Shown one piece after another: positions 34,886 through 44,282 of a stretch of 64,000 nt of DNA. The notes under the pieces were generated by a model. That model saw nothing but the letters and a program-made list of their open reading frames with translations, had not been told where the DNA came from and made no database searches. Numbering within the stretch: the first letter of the stretch is position 1; each line of letters starts with the position of its first letter. A program made the translations under genes and the position numbers. The stretch is from NCBI GenBank assembly GCA_035649495.1, contig DASRJL010000014.1, forward strand, positions 3,575 through 67,574. Reading direction: 5' to 3'. This DNA is from SG8-41 sp035649495. Its GTDB lineage: Bacteria; Pseudomonadota; Gammaproteobacteria; Burkholderiales; SG8-41.

Positions 34886-34910
34886 GCCTCCTCTCCTCCC
34901 CAAGTACAGC

Positions 34911-35022
34911 GTGATTGGTGATTCGTGATTGGTGATTGGTCCCGGTACAGCCGACCGGCTTGTCGCGCAGCGCGCTGCTGAGCCTGAACACCATTCACTA
35001 ATCTCCAATCACCAATCACGCA
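34911..35022. repeat. Inverted repeat with GTGATTG heptad arms
   Basis: Left arm GTGATTG GTGATTC GTGATTG GTGATTG, right arm CACTAATCTCCAATCACC then AATCACG, enclosing about 55 bp. It lies between divergent genes (34885 and 35071). Confidence 0.7.
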
Positions 35023-35070
35023 GTTATGTCGGGGTATATCATACAGCCGTCCTGCCGGAGAAACGGCCGA

Positions 35071-36081
35071 ATGAAAACCAATAGCACGGACGCCGGTCAC
35101 TGGTCACCGGTCACTGCTCACGCCTTCGGAGCTGTGGTCGCCGCCTGCCTCGCCATGGTGTCCTGGCCCGGGTACGCGCAGAACTATCCGGTGAAGCTCG
35201 TGCGCCTGATCGTCCCGCTCGCGCCGGGCGGGCCCAGCGACATACTGGCGCGCACCATGGCCCAGAAGATGACCGAGGGGTTCATGCAGACCGTGCTCGT
35301 GGACAACCGCACCGGCGCCGGGGGCACCATCGGCACGGACATCGCCGCGAAATCTCCCGCCGACGGTTACACCATATTGCTGATCGCGGTGGCGACCTAC
35401 ACGATCAACGCCAACCTCTACAAAAAGCTGCCTTTCGACCCGCGCAAGGATCTCCTGCCAGTGTCGGTGCTCGCTGGCGCGCCGTTGATACTCACCGTGC
35501 ATCCCGCGCTGCCGGTCAAGTCCATGAAGGAGCTGATCGCGCTCGCCAGGGCTCGGCCCAAGGATCTCAATTACGGCTCCGGCGGCAGCGGCACCGGACC
35601 GCAGATGTACATGGAGCTCCTCAAACTCCGGACCGGCATGAGCGTTACGCACGTCCCGTACAAGGGAACGGGCCAGGCGATGCCCGATCTCATCGCCGGC
35701 CACGTGCAGGTGGCGCTCTTCAACATGATCGCGTCGCTGCCCGCAGTGCAGTCGGGAAAGCTGAAGGCCATCGCGGTGACGGGCCCGAAGCGCTCCGCTC
35801 GCCTGCCCGATACGCCGAGCTTCACGGAAGCCGGGGTCGCGGGCTTCGAGGAATACGGCGGCCACATGATCATGGCGCCCGCGGGCGTGCCGGGGGACAT
35901 CGTCGCGCGGCTGCACAAGGAGTTGATGCGGGTGCTGCAATCGCCCGACGTGAAGAGCCGCCTCGAGCAGGAGGGCGCCGACATCATCGGCAACACGCCC
36001 GAGCAGGCGGCTCAATTAGTCCGCGGCGACATGGACAAGTGGGCGGAGGTGATCAGGAAGACGGGGATGAAAGTCGAGTGA
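35071..36081 (+). CDS. Bug/TctC-family binding protein with repeat-encoded N-terminus
   Basis: 336 residues from ATG 35071, preceded by GGAG. The core matches the family (YPVKLVRLIVPLAPGGPSDILAR, VDNRTGAGGTIGTDIAAKSPADGYTIL, GDMDKWAEVIRKTGMKVE). The signal peptide (AFGAVVAACLAMVSWPGYAQ) is preceded by GHWSPVTAHA, encoded by GTCACTG GTCACCG GTCACTG CTCACGC, the same heptad repeat found between genes. Either the repeat has been absorbed into the gene or the real start is a later GTG (about 35134). No membrane subunits nearby. Confidence 0.92.
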   Translation: MKTNSTDAGHWSPVTAHAFGAVVAACLAMVSWPGYAQNYPVKLVRLIVPLAPGGPSDILARTMAQKMTEGFMQTVLVDNRTGAGGTIGTDIAAKSPADGYTILLIAVATYTINANLYKKLPFDPRKDLLPVSVLAGAPLILTVHPALPVKSMKELIALARARPKDLNYGSGGSGTGPQMYMELLKLRTGMSVTHVPYKGTGQAMPDLIAGHVQVALFNMIASLPAVQSGKLKAIAVTGPKRSARLPDTPSFTEAGVAGFEEYGGHMIMAPAGVPGDIVARLHKELMRVLQSPDVKSRLEQEGADIIGNTPEQAAQLVRGDMDKWAEVIRKTGMKVE

Positions 36082-36120
36082 CGTGACTCGTGGCCCGTTA
36101 GCGAAACATTAGGGGATGTT

Positions 36121-37053
36121 ATGCGAATGCGAATTGCAGTCGCCGACTTCGTGACCAACACATGCTTTCCCCTGCTCGCTGCAGAGGAGTTGGGATTTTT
36201 CAAGGCCGAAGGTCTGGATGCGCAGGTCGAATTGATTACCCCTGCGACTAAAGCCATTTCCGCGTTACGTGAAGGCGCCACCGACGCGTATGCGGGTGGT
36301 TCTGTCCATTCTGTCCTCAGGTCTTTTCCCTGCTGGAAAGGGGTTAAGCTTATTGCTGCACTCTCTCAAGGGCTTCCCTGGCTTTTAGTGATGCGTGCCG
36401 ACCTCCGCGCAGAGCGCGGAGACATGAATGCCCTGAAGGGGCTGCGGATTGGTGCAGACCACGGACCAGATGCGGCGCTCAAGCAATTGTTGATCGCGTC
36501 CGGACTTCACGCTGGGCGTGACAAAGTGCAGATCGTGCCGGTTCCAGGTGCCGGGGAACCCGGTGTTTCCTTTGGTGTGGCCGCAGCCAAGGCACTTGAG
36601 GCAGGACAAATTGATGCCTTCTGGGCTAATGGCATGGCAACTGAGATTGCAATACGGCGTGGCGTAGGAAAAGTTTTGCTAGATGTGCGACGCGGCGATG
36701 GTCCGCCTGCCGCCCGGAATTTCACCTTCAGTGGTCTCGTGACCACCGACGCATTGATCGATCGAGACCCGGAACGAATCGCAGCCACTGTGCGGGCTAT
36801 TGTCAGGACCCACAAAGCACTTCGGGCGGATCCAGCACGAGCCGCTGAAGTGGGAAAGCGGCGGTTTCCCCCCGACGCTGCAGAACTGATTGCCGCAATC
36901 ATTGAACGGGACTTGCCCTTCTACGATGCTGCCATATCTGAAGAGACCGTAAATGGGCTGAACCGTTTCGCTCAATCGGTCGGCTTGCTCGCGGAACCGG
37001 TGTCCTACGAGCAGGTAGTCGCTGCTCGCTTCCGCGATTTCTGGCAGCCATGA
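36121..37053 (+). CDS. NMT1/THI5-like (NitT/TauT) substrate-binding protein without signal peptide
   Basis: 310 residues of the ABC-type nitrate/sulfonate/thiamine-precursor binding fold: IAVADFVTNTCFPLLAAEELGFFKAEGLDAQ, then GLRIGADHGPDAALKQLL and the C-terminal QSVGLLAEPVSYEQVV. The mature-like N-terminus starts directly at the ATG and no signal peptide is visible upstream, so export is doubtful unless the start is wrong. No permease or ATPase is nearby. It may bind its ligand in the cytoplasm or be a biosynthetic THI5-like protein. Confidence 0.82.
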   Translation: MRMRIAVADFVTNTCFPLLAAEELGFFKAEGLDAQVELITPATKAISALREGATDAYAGGSVHSVLRSFPCWKGVKLIAALSQGLPWLLVMRADLRAERGDMNALKGLRIGADHGPDAALKQLLIASGLHAGRDKVQIVPVPGAGEPGVSFGVAAAKALEAGQIDAFWANGMATEIAIRRGVGKVLLDVRRGDGPPAARNFTFSGLVTTDALIDRDPERIAATVRAIVRTHKALRADPARAAEVGKRRFPPDAAELIAAIIERDLPFYDAAISEETVNGLNRFAQSVGLLAEPVSYEQVVAARFRDFWQP

Positions 37054-37101
37054 GATCGTGAGATAGTTGGAGAGTCCTAGAGGCCAGGAGAGCGATTCAC
37101 C

Positions 37102-37569
37102 ATGAGCACACTGAGTAAGCGCAGCCTCGTCCTGCTTGTTCTGGGGGTGGTGGTGCTGGCCGTTGTCGCCTTTGCAGTAATCAAGAGAGACGCAATCGGC
37201 GATCTGATCCTGAAGGGCGGAGACACTTCGTTGACCGGCCAGTCCGCGCAAAGCAGTCCGCAAGCCAGGCTCGCACTGGACTTCCTTTCGGCGCTCCGCG
37301 CCTCCGACGTGAAGGCAATGACGGAGCTCACCACGGGCGAGCAGGCAACGCGGATTCAGCAGGAGGCAACGACGCCCACCCCGGACTTCCAGAACATGAA
37401 GGCGATGATGCTTGCCGATCTGCCCGCCGACTCAACGGAGCTGCGCAGCAGGATCAAGAGCGTTCAGATCCACAAGAATCGTGGCGTGGTCACGTTCGAG
37501 ACGAAAGCCAATTCCTGGATGGTGATGCTGGAAGAAGCAAACGGGAAATGGAAGGTCTCGGGGTTCTAG
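37102..37569 (+). CDS. Membrane-anchored protein of unknown function
   Basis: 155 residues. One N-terminal transmembrane helix (LVLLVLGVVVLAVVAFAV) anchors a domain of about 120 residues that faces the periplasm. The domain has a helix-then-sheet pattern reminiscent of small NTF2-like folds (FLSALRASDVKAMTELTTGEQA, MVMLEEANGKWKVSGF), but this is weak. ATG at 37102. It follows the binding-protein gene by 48 bp and ends 8 bp before the convergent amidase stop. Confidence 0.65.
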   Translation: MSTLSKRSLVLLVLGVVVLAVVAFAVIKRDAIGDLILKGGDTSLTGQSAQSSPQARLALDFLSALRASDVKAMTELTTGEQATRIQQEATTPTPDFQNMKAMMLADLPADSTELRSRIKSVQIHKNRGVVTFETKANSWMVMLEEANGKWKVSGF

Positions 37570-37577
37570 AACCCAAG

Positions 37578-38858
37578 CTAGCGCAACGCCCGGTATGCCC
37601 ACTCCGCGCAGGCGAGCGTTCGGTAATCCGCGCCGTACGGCCCGACGAACTGCGCCCCCATCGGCAACCCCGCCGGCCCCTTGAACAGCGGCACCGTCAC
37701 CGCGGGCGTGTGCAGGGCGGTCCACATTTGATTGAAGACCGCGTCGCCCGTCGTCGCGAGCCCCTGCGGCGCCTCGCCGGGCGCGCTCGGCACGAGCAGC
37801 ACGTCGAAATCGACGAACGTGACTTCCAGCAGCCGGCGGCATTCGGCAAGCACTTTCTGCGCGGCGACGAACTCATCGAGCGTGCACGAATCGCCCTTGG
37901 GCAGCCTGCTTCTCGCCTTCTCGCTGATCTTCTCCTCGAAGTTGCGACGCTCCCATGCGAGCGCGCGGCTCACCTCGAAGTCGCCGATCCGGGCCCTGGC
38001 GCCGGAGAGCTCGTCGAGCTTCTCCGGCATGGTGACCTCGCGAACGCGCGCGCCCGCCTTCGCCAGCCGCGCTGCCGCGTCTTCGAGCGCTGCAGCCGTG
38101 GACGCCTCGGCCTTCGACCAGTGCGGCGTGCGGTAAAAGCCGATACGCGGCTTGTCGATCGCCGGGAGCGCGAAGCCCGCCGCGTCCGGACTCGTCATGA
38201 CGGCGAGGCCCAGCGCAACGTCGGCAACGGTGCGCGCCATGAGGCCGACGGTATCGTAGGACGCCGAATTGGGCTTCACGCCAGCGGGGTTGATCGCATC
38301 GAACGTCGGCTTGAAGCCCACGATGCCGCAGAACGCCGCCGGCCGCAGCACCGATCCGCCGGTTTGCGTCCCGAGCGCGAGCGGCGACATCCAGTCCGCG
38401 ACCGCCGCTGCGGACCCGCTCGAGGAGCCGCCCGGCGTATGGGACGTGTTGAGCGGGTTGCGCGTCTTCCCGGGATGCGACATCGCGAACTCGGCGGTGA
38501 CCGTTTTGCCCATGATGACCGCGCCCGCGTTCCTGAGCAGTGCCACGCACGCGGCATCGGCGCGCGGGCGATGCCCGGCGTAGATGGGCGAGCCGTACTC
38601 CGTCGGCATGTCGCCGGTGTCGATGATGTCCTTGATCGCGACCGGGATGCCGTGCAGGGGGCTCCGCGGCGGCTCCGCGTCCCGGGCGCGCGCCTCCGCC
38701 AGCACCTGCCGCGGGTCGATGTACGCCCACGCCTGCACGGCTTTCTCGCGTGCTTCGACCCGCGCAAGACAATCCTCAGCGAGCTGCACCGCGGTGAGCT
38801 TCTTTGACGCGATGAGGGTCGCCGCTTCCGCGGCCGAATAGCGATTCGTTTCCTTCAT
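37578..38858 (-). CDS. Amidase signature family protein
   Basis: 426 residues from ATG 38858 (MKETNRYSAAEAATL). The Ser-cisSer-Lys triad region is complete: Lys in VAIKDIIDT (near residue 77), and the Gly/Ser-rich signature TPGGSSSGSAAAVAD with the nucleophile in GTQTGGSVLRPA. It hydrolyses an amide bond (aryl or aliphatic amide, or carbamate-type); the substrate is unknown. It is divergent from the MmgE/PrpD gene at 38962 with a 103-bp shared regulatory gap, suggesting co-regulation. Confidence 0.93.
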   Translation of the reverse strand: MKETNRYSAAEAATLIASKKLTAVQLAEDCLARVEAREKAVQAWAYIDPRQVLAEARARDAEPPRSPLHGIPVAIKDIIDTGDMPTEYGSPIYAGHRPRADAACVALLRNAGAVIMGKTVTAEFAMSHPGKTRNPLNTSHTPGGSSSGSAAAVADWMSPLALGTQTGGSVLRPAAFCGIVGFKPTFDAINPAGVKPNSASYDTVGLMARTVADVALGLAVMTSPDAAGFALPAIDKPRIGFYRTPHWSKAEASTAAALEDAAARLAKAGARVREVTMPEKLDELSGARARIGDFEVSRALAWERRNFEEKISEKARSRLPKGDSCTLDEFVAAQKVLAECRRLLEVTFVDFDVLLVPSAPGEAPQGLATTGDAVFNQMWTALHTPAVTVPLFKGPAGLPMGAQFVGPYGADYRTLACAEWAYRALR

Positions 38859-38961
38859 GCCGTCTCCTTCAAGGGAAGCTCCTCGCGAAGCTGGATGTGT
38901 AACGATACCTTCCACCGTGTATTCTACGAATATTCGCATCAACCGACAGCAGGAGACGCCC

Positions 38962-40347
38962 GTGACTGGAGCAACCGAAGCAATTGCGTCGTTCACCGTG
39001 TCGACGTCACTCTCCGATCTGCCGCCGGGCGCGGTGGACAAGTCGAAGAAGGCCATCGCCGACACGTTCGCCGTGATCCTGGCGGGCGCCGGCAGCGAGG
39101 TGGCAGAACCGCTGCACAAGTACGTGAAGGCGGCCGGCGAGTCCGGCGCGAGCCCCATACTCGGCACCGGCATGACCGCGGGCGCGGAGATGGCGGCGCT
39201 CGTCAACGGCACCTTCGGTCACGCTCTCGATTTCGACGACGTGCTCTCCATGATGCCGGCGCACCCCAGCGCGGTGATCATTGCCGCGGTGCTGTCGAGC
39301 CTGAACGGCAAGCCGATAAGCGGACGAGCGCTGCTCGAAGCCTATGCCGTGGGCGTCGAAGTCGGCGGGAAACTCGGTGTCGGGATGACGAACGAGCATT
39401 ACCAGCGCGGTTTCCACGCCACCGGCTCGCTGGCCCTCTTCTCCGCGCTCGCGGCGCTCATCAAGCTGCACGGGCTCGACCTCGCTACCGCGCAGCAGGC
39501 GTTCGGCATCGCCGGGTCGATGGCGAGCGGCCTGCGCCGCAACTTCGGGACGATGACCAAGCCCCTCCACACCGGGCTCGCCGCCCGCAGCGCCCTCACC
39601 GCATTCCGCCTTGCCACTTCCGGCTTCACGGCCGCGCCCGACATATTCGAGTCGAAGGCGGGATTCTTTGCGGCGTACGGAACCGCGGCCTCCGACCCTG
39701 CCGTCACGGTCAAGGGCCTGGGCCGGCCGTTCGTTGTCGCGGATCCGGGACTCGCGCTCAAGAAATTTCCCTGCTGCTATGCCTGTCACCGCGGCATGGA
39801 CGGATTGCTCGAATTGCGCAAACAGCTCGGGTTCGACGCGGGCTCCGTAGAGAAAGCGATCTGCCGCATGCCCCCCGGCGGCATGCTGGTGCTCACCTAC
39901 CCGCGGCCGGTGACGGGCCTGGAGGGAAAATTCAGCATGGAGTACTGCATCGCGGCGGGCGTGCTCGACGGGAAGTACGGGCTCGCGACCTTCACTGACG
40001 ATGCCGTGCGCCGCCCGGAAATCGCGGCGCTCTATCCTCGTGTAACGGCGGTTGAAGACCCCACCTGCCGGGGAGACGATCCCAACTTCGAGAAGAAGAG
40101 CTCGGGGAGCCGCGGATTCGTCGAGGTGGAAGTCTTCCTCAAGGATGGACGGAGCGCGAAGACGCGCATCGATATTCCGCCTGGCCATCCGCGCCGCGAG
40201 CTGTCCTGGGACGACCTGCGCGCCAAGTTCACCGACTGCGCGGAGCTAACGAAAATTCCGCCGGCGCAAGGACGGCAGGCGTTCGAGCAGCTTGCCGCGC
40301 TGGAGAAACTGGACGACGTGCGTCCACTGGTCGCGCTGCTGTCCTGA
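38962..40347 (+). CDS. MmgE/PrpD family protein
   Basis: 461 residues from the GTG at 38962, chosen because AGGAG sits 6 bp upstream and MTGATEAIASFTV is a typical start. The family includes 2-methylcitrate dehydratase and cis-aconitate decarboxylase. Signatures are DTFAVILAGA, NGTFGHALDFDD (near residue 85), HATGSLALFSALAALIKLHGL and KKFPCCYACHRGMDGLLEL. It probably dehydrates or decarboxylates a di- or tricarboxylate. No prpB/prpC neighbours, so the methylcitrate cycle is not indicated. Confidence 0.9.
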   Translation: MTGATEAIASFTVSTSLSDLPPGAVDKSKKAIADTFAVILAGAGSEVAEPLHKYVKAAGESGASPILGTGMTAGAEMAALVNGTFGHALDFDDVLSMMPAHPSAVIIAAVLSSLNGKPISGRALLEAYAVGVEVGGKLGVGMTNEHYQRGFHATGSLALFSALAALIKLHGLDLATAQQAFGIAGSMASGLRRNFGTMTKPLHTGLAARSALTAFRLATSGFTAAPDIFESKAGFFAAYGTAASDPAVTVKGLGRPFVVADPGLALKKFPCCYACHRGMDGLLELRKQLGFDAGSVEKAICRMPPGGMLVLTYPRPVTGLEGKFSMEYCIAAGVLDGKYGLATFTDDAVRRPEIAALYPRVTAVEDPTCRGDDPNFEKKSSGSRGFVEVEVFLKDGRSAKTRIDIPPGHPRRELSWDDLRAKFTDCAELTKIPPAQGRQAFEQLAALEKLDDVRPLVALLS

Positions 40348-40353
40348 AGCAAA

Positions 40354-40497
40354 CCTTCCCCTCCTACGACGAGGAGGGGTGGCGCGGCGAAGCTCGCCGG
40401 GGTGGTCAAGTCGGAAGACACACGTTTTGCTGACAGGTTACTCGACCACCCCGCCCGCGTTGCGGGCACCCCTCCTATATGAAGGAGGGGATTTCCT
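40354..40497. repeat. CCCCTCCT/AGGAGGGG palindromic repeat, copy 3
   Basis: CTTCCCCTCCTACGACGAGG, GGTGGCGCGGCGAAGCTCGC, CGGGGTGGTCAAGTC, a variable centre, then CGACCACCCCGCCCGCG and CCCCTCCTATATGAAGGAGG. It is between convergent genes (40347 and 40512). Confidence 0.75.
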
Positions 40498-40511
40498 TAC
40501 TACTCTGTCTG

Positions 40512-41480
40512 TCAGCCCCCGCGCGGGATGTTCGCTTCGCCTATCACGCGCCGCCACTTCTGGACCGCGGCCTTGTTGACGTCGTAGAACTGCCGCGGCG
40601 GGCCGCCGCCCGCGTCGAGCCCTTCCGCTCCCATCTGGCGCACCATTTCCGGCGAGCGCATTATCCTGGCGACTTCCCTGTTCCAGAGCGCGACGATGGC
40701 CGCGGGGGTCCCCTTCGGGGCCCACATGCCGTACCAGTGCAGCACGTCGAACCCCGGCAACACGTCGGCAATGGGCGGCACGTCCGGCAGCATGGAAAAG
40801 CGTTTGGCCGTGGTAACACCCAGCGCCCGCAGGCGACCGGCCTTGAGGTGAGGCACGATCGGCACGGCAGCGATGGCGGTGACCTGCACCTCACCGGCAA
40901 TGGTGGCCGCCAGCGCCGGACCTGCCCCCTTGTACGGCACGTGAACGATGTGCGTCTTGCTGTCGAGCTTGAAGAGCTCCATCAGCAAGTGTCCCTGGCT
41001 GCCGGGGCCTACCGATCCGTAGTTCAACTTGCCCGCATTGGCCCGGGCGTGGGCAATGAACTCGCTCGTGGTCTTCGCCGGGACCGAGGGATGCACGGCG
41101 AGGACGATACCCGTCGTGCCGATCAGGATGATGGGATCGATCCCGTCTATCGGGTCGAAAGTCGGTTTTCCGTACGCGCAGGACGCTGCGTAACTCGCCG
41201 AAACCAGGGTGACCGTGTAGCCATCGCGCTCCGCGTGGGCAACGAGCTCCGCGCCCAGCAGGCCGCCGGCGCCGGGGCGGTTGTCCACGATCACCGGCTG
41301 CCGCAGGACTTCGGTCATGGGCACGGCAATCACGCGCGACAGAATGTCGGTGCCGCCGCCCGGCGGAAACGGCGCCACCAGCCGCACCGGCCTGACCGGA
41401 TACTGTTGCGCCGCCGGCGCCGGCAACCCCGCCGCGGCCCCCAGCACGCAGAGTCCCGCGGCAATCAGCAGCCTTCTCAT
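40512..41480 (-). CDS. Bug/TctC-family binding protein, tandem copy 1
   Basis: 322 residues. Signal peptide (LLIAAGLCVLGAAAGLPAPAA), then YPVRPVRLVAPFPPGGGTDILSRVIA and IVDNRPGAGGLLGAELVAHAERDGYTV. Clearly paralogous to the next gene upstream (41495-42457): both share FDPIDGI/YDPVDGI, IILIGTTG, VHVPYKG and GGGPP-QLYDV, indicating tandem duplication. A periplasmic carboxylate binder without its own membrane subunits. Confidence 0.93.
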   Translation of the reverse strand: MRRLLIAAGLCVLGAAAGLPAPAAQQYPVRPVRLVAPFPPGGGTDILSRVIAVPMTEVLRQPVIVDNRPGAGGLLGAELVAHAERDGYTVTLVSASYAASCAYGKPTFDPIDGIDPIILIGTTGIVLAVHPSVPAKTTSEFIAHARANAGKLNYGSVGPGSQGHLLMELFKLDSKTHIVHVPYKGAGPALAATIAGEVQVTAIAAVPIVPHLKAGRLRALGVTTAKRFSMLPDVPPIADVLPGFDVLHWYGMWAPKGTPAAIVALWNREVARIMRSPEMVRQMGAEGLDAGGGPPRQFYDVNKAAVQKWRRVIGEANIPRGG

Positions 41481-41494
41481 TACTTGCGTCCGCT

Positions 41495-42457
41495 CTAGCC
41501 TGTCCGCGGAATCTTCGCGTCGCGGATCACGCGCCGCAACTTCTCCACAGCGGGCTTGATCACGTCGTACAGCTGCTGCGGGGGACCGCCGCCGGCTTCG
41601 AGTCCCTCGGTTCCCATCTGCTTTATCATCTGCTCGGAATTCAGCTCCCGCGCCACTTCCTTGTTCCAGAGCGTGACGATGGCCTTGGGCATGCCCTTGG
41701 GCCCCCAGATGCCGTACCAGTGCGTGACTTCGAAGCCTGGCACCGATTCGCTGATGGTCGGGAGATCAGGCAGCAGGCTCGAACGCTTCGGCGTCGAAAT
41801 CGCCAGGGGACGCAGCCGCCCCGCCTTGATGTGAGGCATGCTCGGGACCTGGCTTATGGCGGTCATCTGCACCTCGTTCGTGATAACCGCCGTCAATGCC
41901 GGGCCGCCGCCCTTGTAGGGGACGTGGACGATATTGGTGCCCGTCTCCAGCTTGAACATCTCGAGCATGAGGTGCACGATGCTGCCCGGACCGACCGAGG
42001 AGTAGTTGAGCTTGCCCGGCACCGTCTTCGCGTATGCGATCAGCTCCTTCACGCTCTTCACCGGGATCGAGGGATGTACCGACATGACGAGCCCGGTGGT
42101 GCCGATGAGGATGATGGGCTGTATGCCGTCCACCGGGTCGTACGTGGGATTCCCGTAGGCGGAGGTCGCCGCATAGCTGCTCGATACGATGCAGAGCGTG
42201 TAGCCGTCGGGCGCCGAATGCGCGACGATCTCCGCGCCCACGACGCCGCCGGCGCCGGGCCGGTTGTCCACGATCACCGGCTGCCCCAGCCTCTCGCCGA
42301 TCGGCACCGCGATCACCCGCGACAGAATGTCCGTGCCGCCGCCGGGCGGGAACGGCGCGATCATGCGAACCGGCCTGGTCGGATACTTTTCGGCTGCCGC
42401 TACGGGCGGCGCGGCAAGTACAGCGATGCCGGCAGCAAGCAGCAATACCGATCTCAT
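41495..42457 (-). CDS. Bug/TctC-family binding protein, tandem copy 2
   Basis: 320 residues with a signal peptide (SVLLLAAGIAVLAAPPVAA) and the family core (YPTRPVRMIAPFPPGGGTDILSRVIA, IVDNRPGAGGVVGAEIVAHSAPDGYTL). Only 14 bp separate it from its duplicate downstream, so they form an operon. Divergence between the copies suggests different ligands. Confidence 0.93.
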   Translation of the reverse strand: MRSVLLLAAGIAVLAAPPVAAAEKYPTRPVRMIAPFPPGGGTDILSRVIAVPIGERLGQPVIVDNRPGAGGVVGAEIVAHSAPDGYTLCIVSSSYAATSAYGNPTYDPVDGIQPIILIGTTGLVMSVHPSIPVKSVKELIAYAKTVPGKLNYSSVGPGSIVHLMLEMFKLETGTNIVHVPYKGGGPALTAVITNEVQMTAISQVPSMPHIKAGRLRPLAISTPKRSSLLPDLPTISESVPGFEVTHWYGIWGPKGMPKAIVTLWNKEVARELNSEQMIKQMGTEGLEAGGGPPQQLYDVIKPAVEKLRRVIRDAKIPRTG

Positions 42458-42612
42458 GCGTTCCTCCTCGCAACGATCTCTCGAAACTTGCGGCGATCGC
42501 TCCGGGGCAACGACTTCTTCGAGCCTCTATCCGCGGGAGGGTGCGCCTGCGGACAGTTTATTCCTCACTGCGGTGCAGGAAAAGGGGCGGACCGGCCATG
42601 GCCGCGCTGCGT

Positions 42613-44272
42613 TCAGGATCGGCCCCGGTGCTGGCGGTACGAGATCAGTTCGACGCGGCTGGCGGAGTTGATCGCGTTGCGCGCATTCCTCTTGGTGAAC
42701 TCCATGGCGAGCACCCGCCGCGCCCGTTCCGGCGCGATCCAGTAGACGTATTCCCATGTGCCGCCTGTCCCCGCGACCGCACCGCGCCCTTCCACACGGT
42801 AGGCTTCGAACGTTCCCGCCGGCACCTTGATGGTTTCCTTGCCCGTTACCTTGAGAGTTATCTCCACATCGTCCTCGCGTTCCCGCGGCCACGCCGCGCG
42901 CCGCTTGTGAGTCCTGGAGTCGTTCTTTTCGAGCTGTTTGTCGCCGCGGATGATGTGAAAGCGGGTGGTCCACTTCTTGCCGATGCTGTATTCCGGAATG
43001 AAGATCTGCGACGGCGACAATTGCGTGCCGTCCCGGGCGAGCACGTCGTTGCCCAGCAGGTCGGTAATCCTGCGGCCCCTGTTGTAGATCACCTCCGTGT
43101 CCGTGATCTCCGTGACGGTTTCCGTGAATTCCCCGGCAGGATCCCGATTCAGCAGGTCCGCCCTGCTGTAGACATAGCGGTCACCGACGCTGAACGCGGT
43201 GTCGGCACGCTGCGTGCCCAGGGTGTAGGGGCGCTGCGGGGAGGCGACGACCGCCGCGACCTGCACCGGTTTCTCCCCCTGCTGCGCGAGCAGCCGATCC
43301 AGCCTGAACTGCGCAACCTCGGAAAACTTGCCGCTGGGGTAACGCCGCAGGTAGTTCTCCAGCGCCGCGATATCCTTGTCCGCGCCTATCTTCATCCACA
43401 GCGAGAGCTCATCCTCGAACTGCCGCTCGATCTCTTCGCGCGCGAGCTGGGTGCCCGCGGCCGGCGGCTGGAAATAGAAGTCCCCTTCGAGCGAGGTGCT
43501 TTCCCACGGGATCTGCTGCCCTTTCGACGCGAGGCGCACGTTCAAGCGCACGCGCTTGAACACATCCTCGATCTTCGCCTGCTTCACCTGGATTTCCTTG
43601 AGCAGGAATCCCGTGTAGAGGCCGTTCGCTCCCGTTCCGTCCGCTGCCACGTTCCCCGGCGCGGTCGCATAGGCGAGCAATGTGCCCGGAGGCGCATCGA
43701 GCTGGCTCAAGCCCTTCTGCTCCAAAGCCACCTGCGTCCCAAACGGATTGTCCCGGCACGCGTCCAGAATGATGATGTTCATCGCGTTGCGCGCGCGTAT
43801 GAGGTCTTCCAGCAGCTGATAGACGTCGACCGCCTGCGTCTGCATCTCGGCGACGGTCCCGATGGCGGCATCCACCGGCACGAGATAGTTGCGCCAGCCG
43901 AGTTGCGCTCCATGTCCCGCGAAATAGAACAGCCCCACCCCCTTCGACTTCGCCAGGCTCGCCCCGAAGGAATGGAACGCGTCGGTCATCTGCTTGCGGC
44001 CGGCGTCGAGTTGCAAGTCCACGGTGAAGCCCATGCGCTTCAACTGCTCGGCGATCGCGGCTGCGTCGTTGCCGGGATTCTTCAAGGGCGCTTCCTTGTA
44101 GCGGCTGTTGCCGATCACGAGGGCAACGCGCGGCAGGGCGCTGGGGGGAGACATCGACCGGCGCCGCCTGGAACGCCCCTCCCGGCAACGCCAGCACGCC
44201 GGCGGCCAGCAACAGCTGCAGCGCACGGCGAGCGAGGTCCCTTCGTGAACCGTGATCCGTGATCCGAAGCAT
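42613..44272 (-). CDS. Secreted caspase-like (C14) protease, probably frameshifted in the sequence
   Basis: The peptidase frame runs from about 44150 to 42613 and has the caspase dyad: His in FYFAGHGAQ and Cys in ILDACRDNPFG. A C-terminal region of about 250 residues of unknown fold follows. No signal peptide exists in this frame. A clear one (ARRALQLLLAAGVLALPGGAFQA, from ATG 44272 after GGAG) lies in another frame that merges with it at a run of six C's (minus strand, 44143-44148). Removing one C joins VDVSP to SALPRVALVIGN. Likely a homopolymer error or phase-variable tract; otherwise the protein starts at the internal ATG near 44154 and is cytoplasmic. Confidence 0.8.
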
Positions 44273-44282
44273 GCGGCTCCAG

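Noticed and set aside
37548..38807. 419-codon plus-strand ORF opposite the amidase
   Set aside because: Composition is that of an antisense shadow and the amidase on the other strand is unmistakable.
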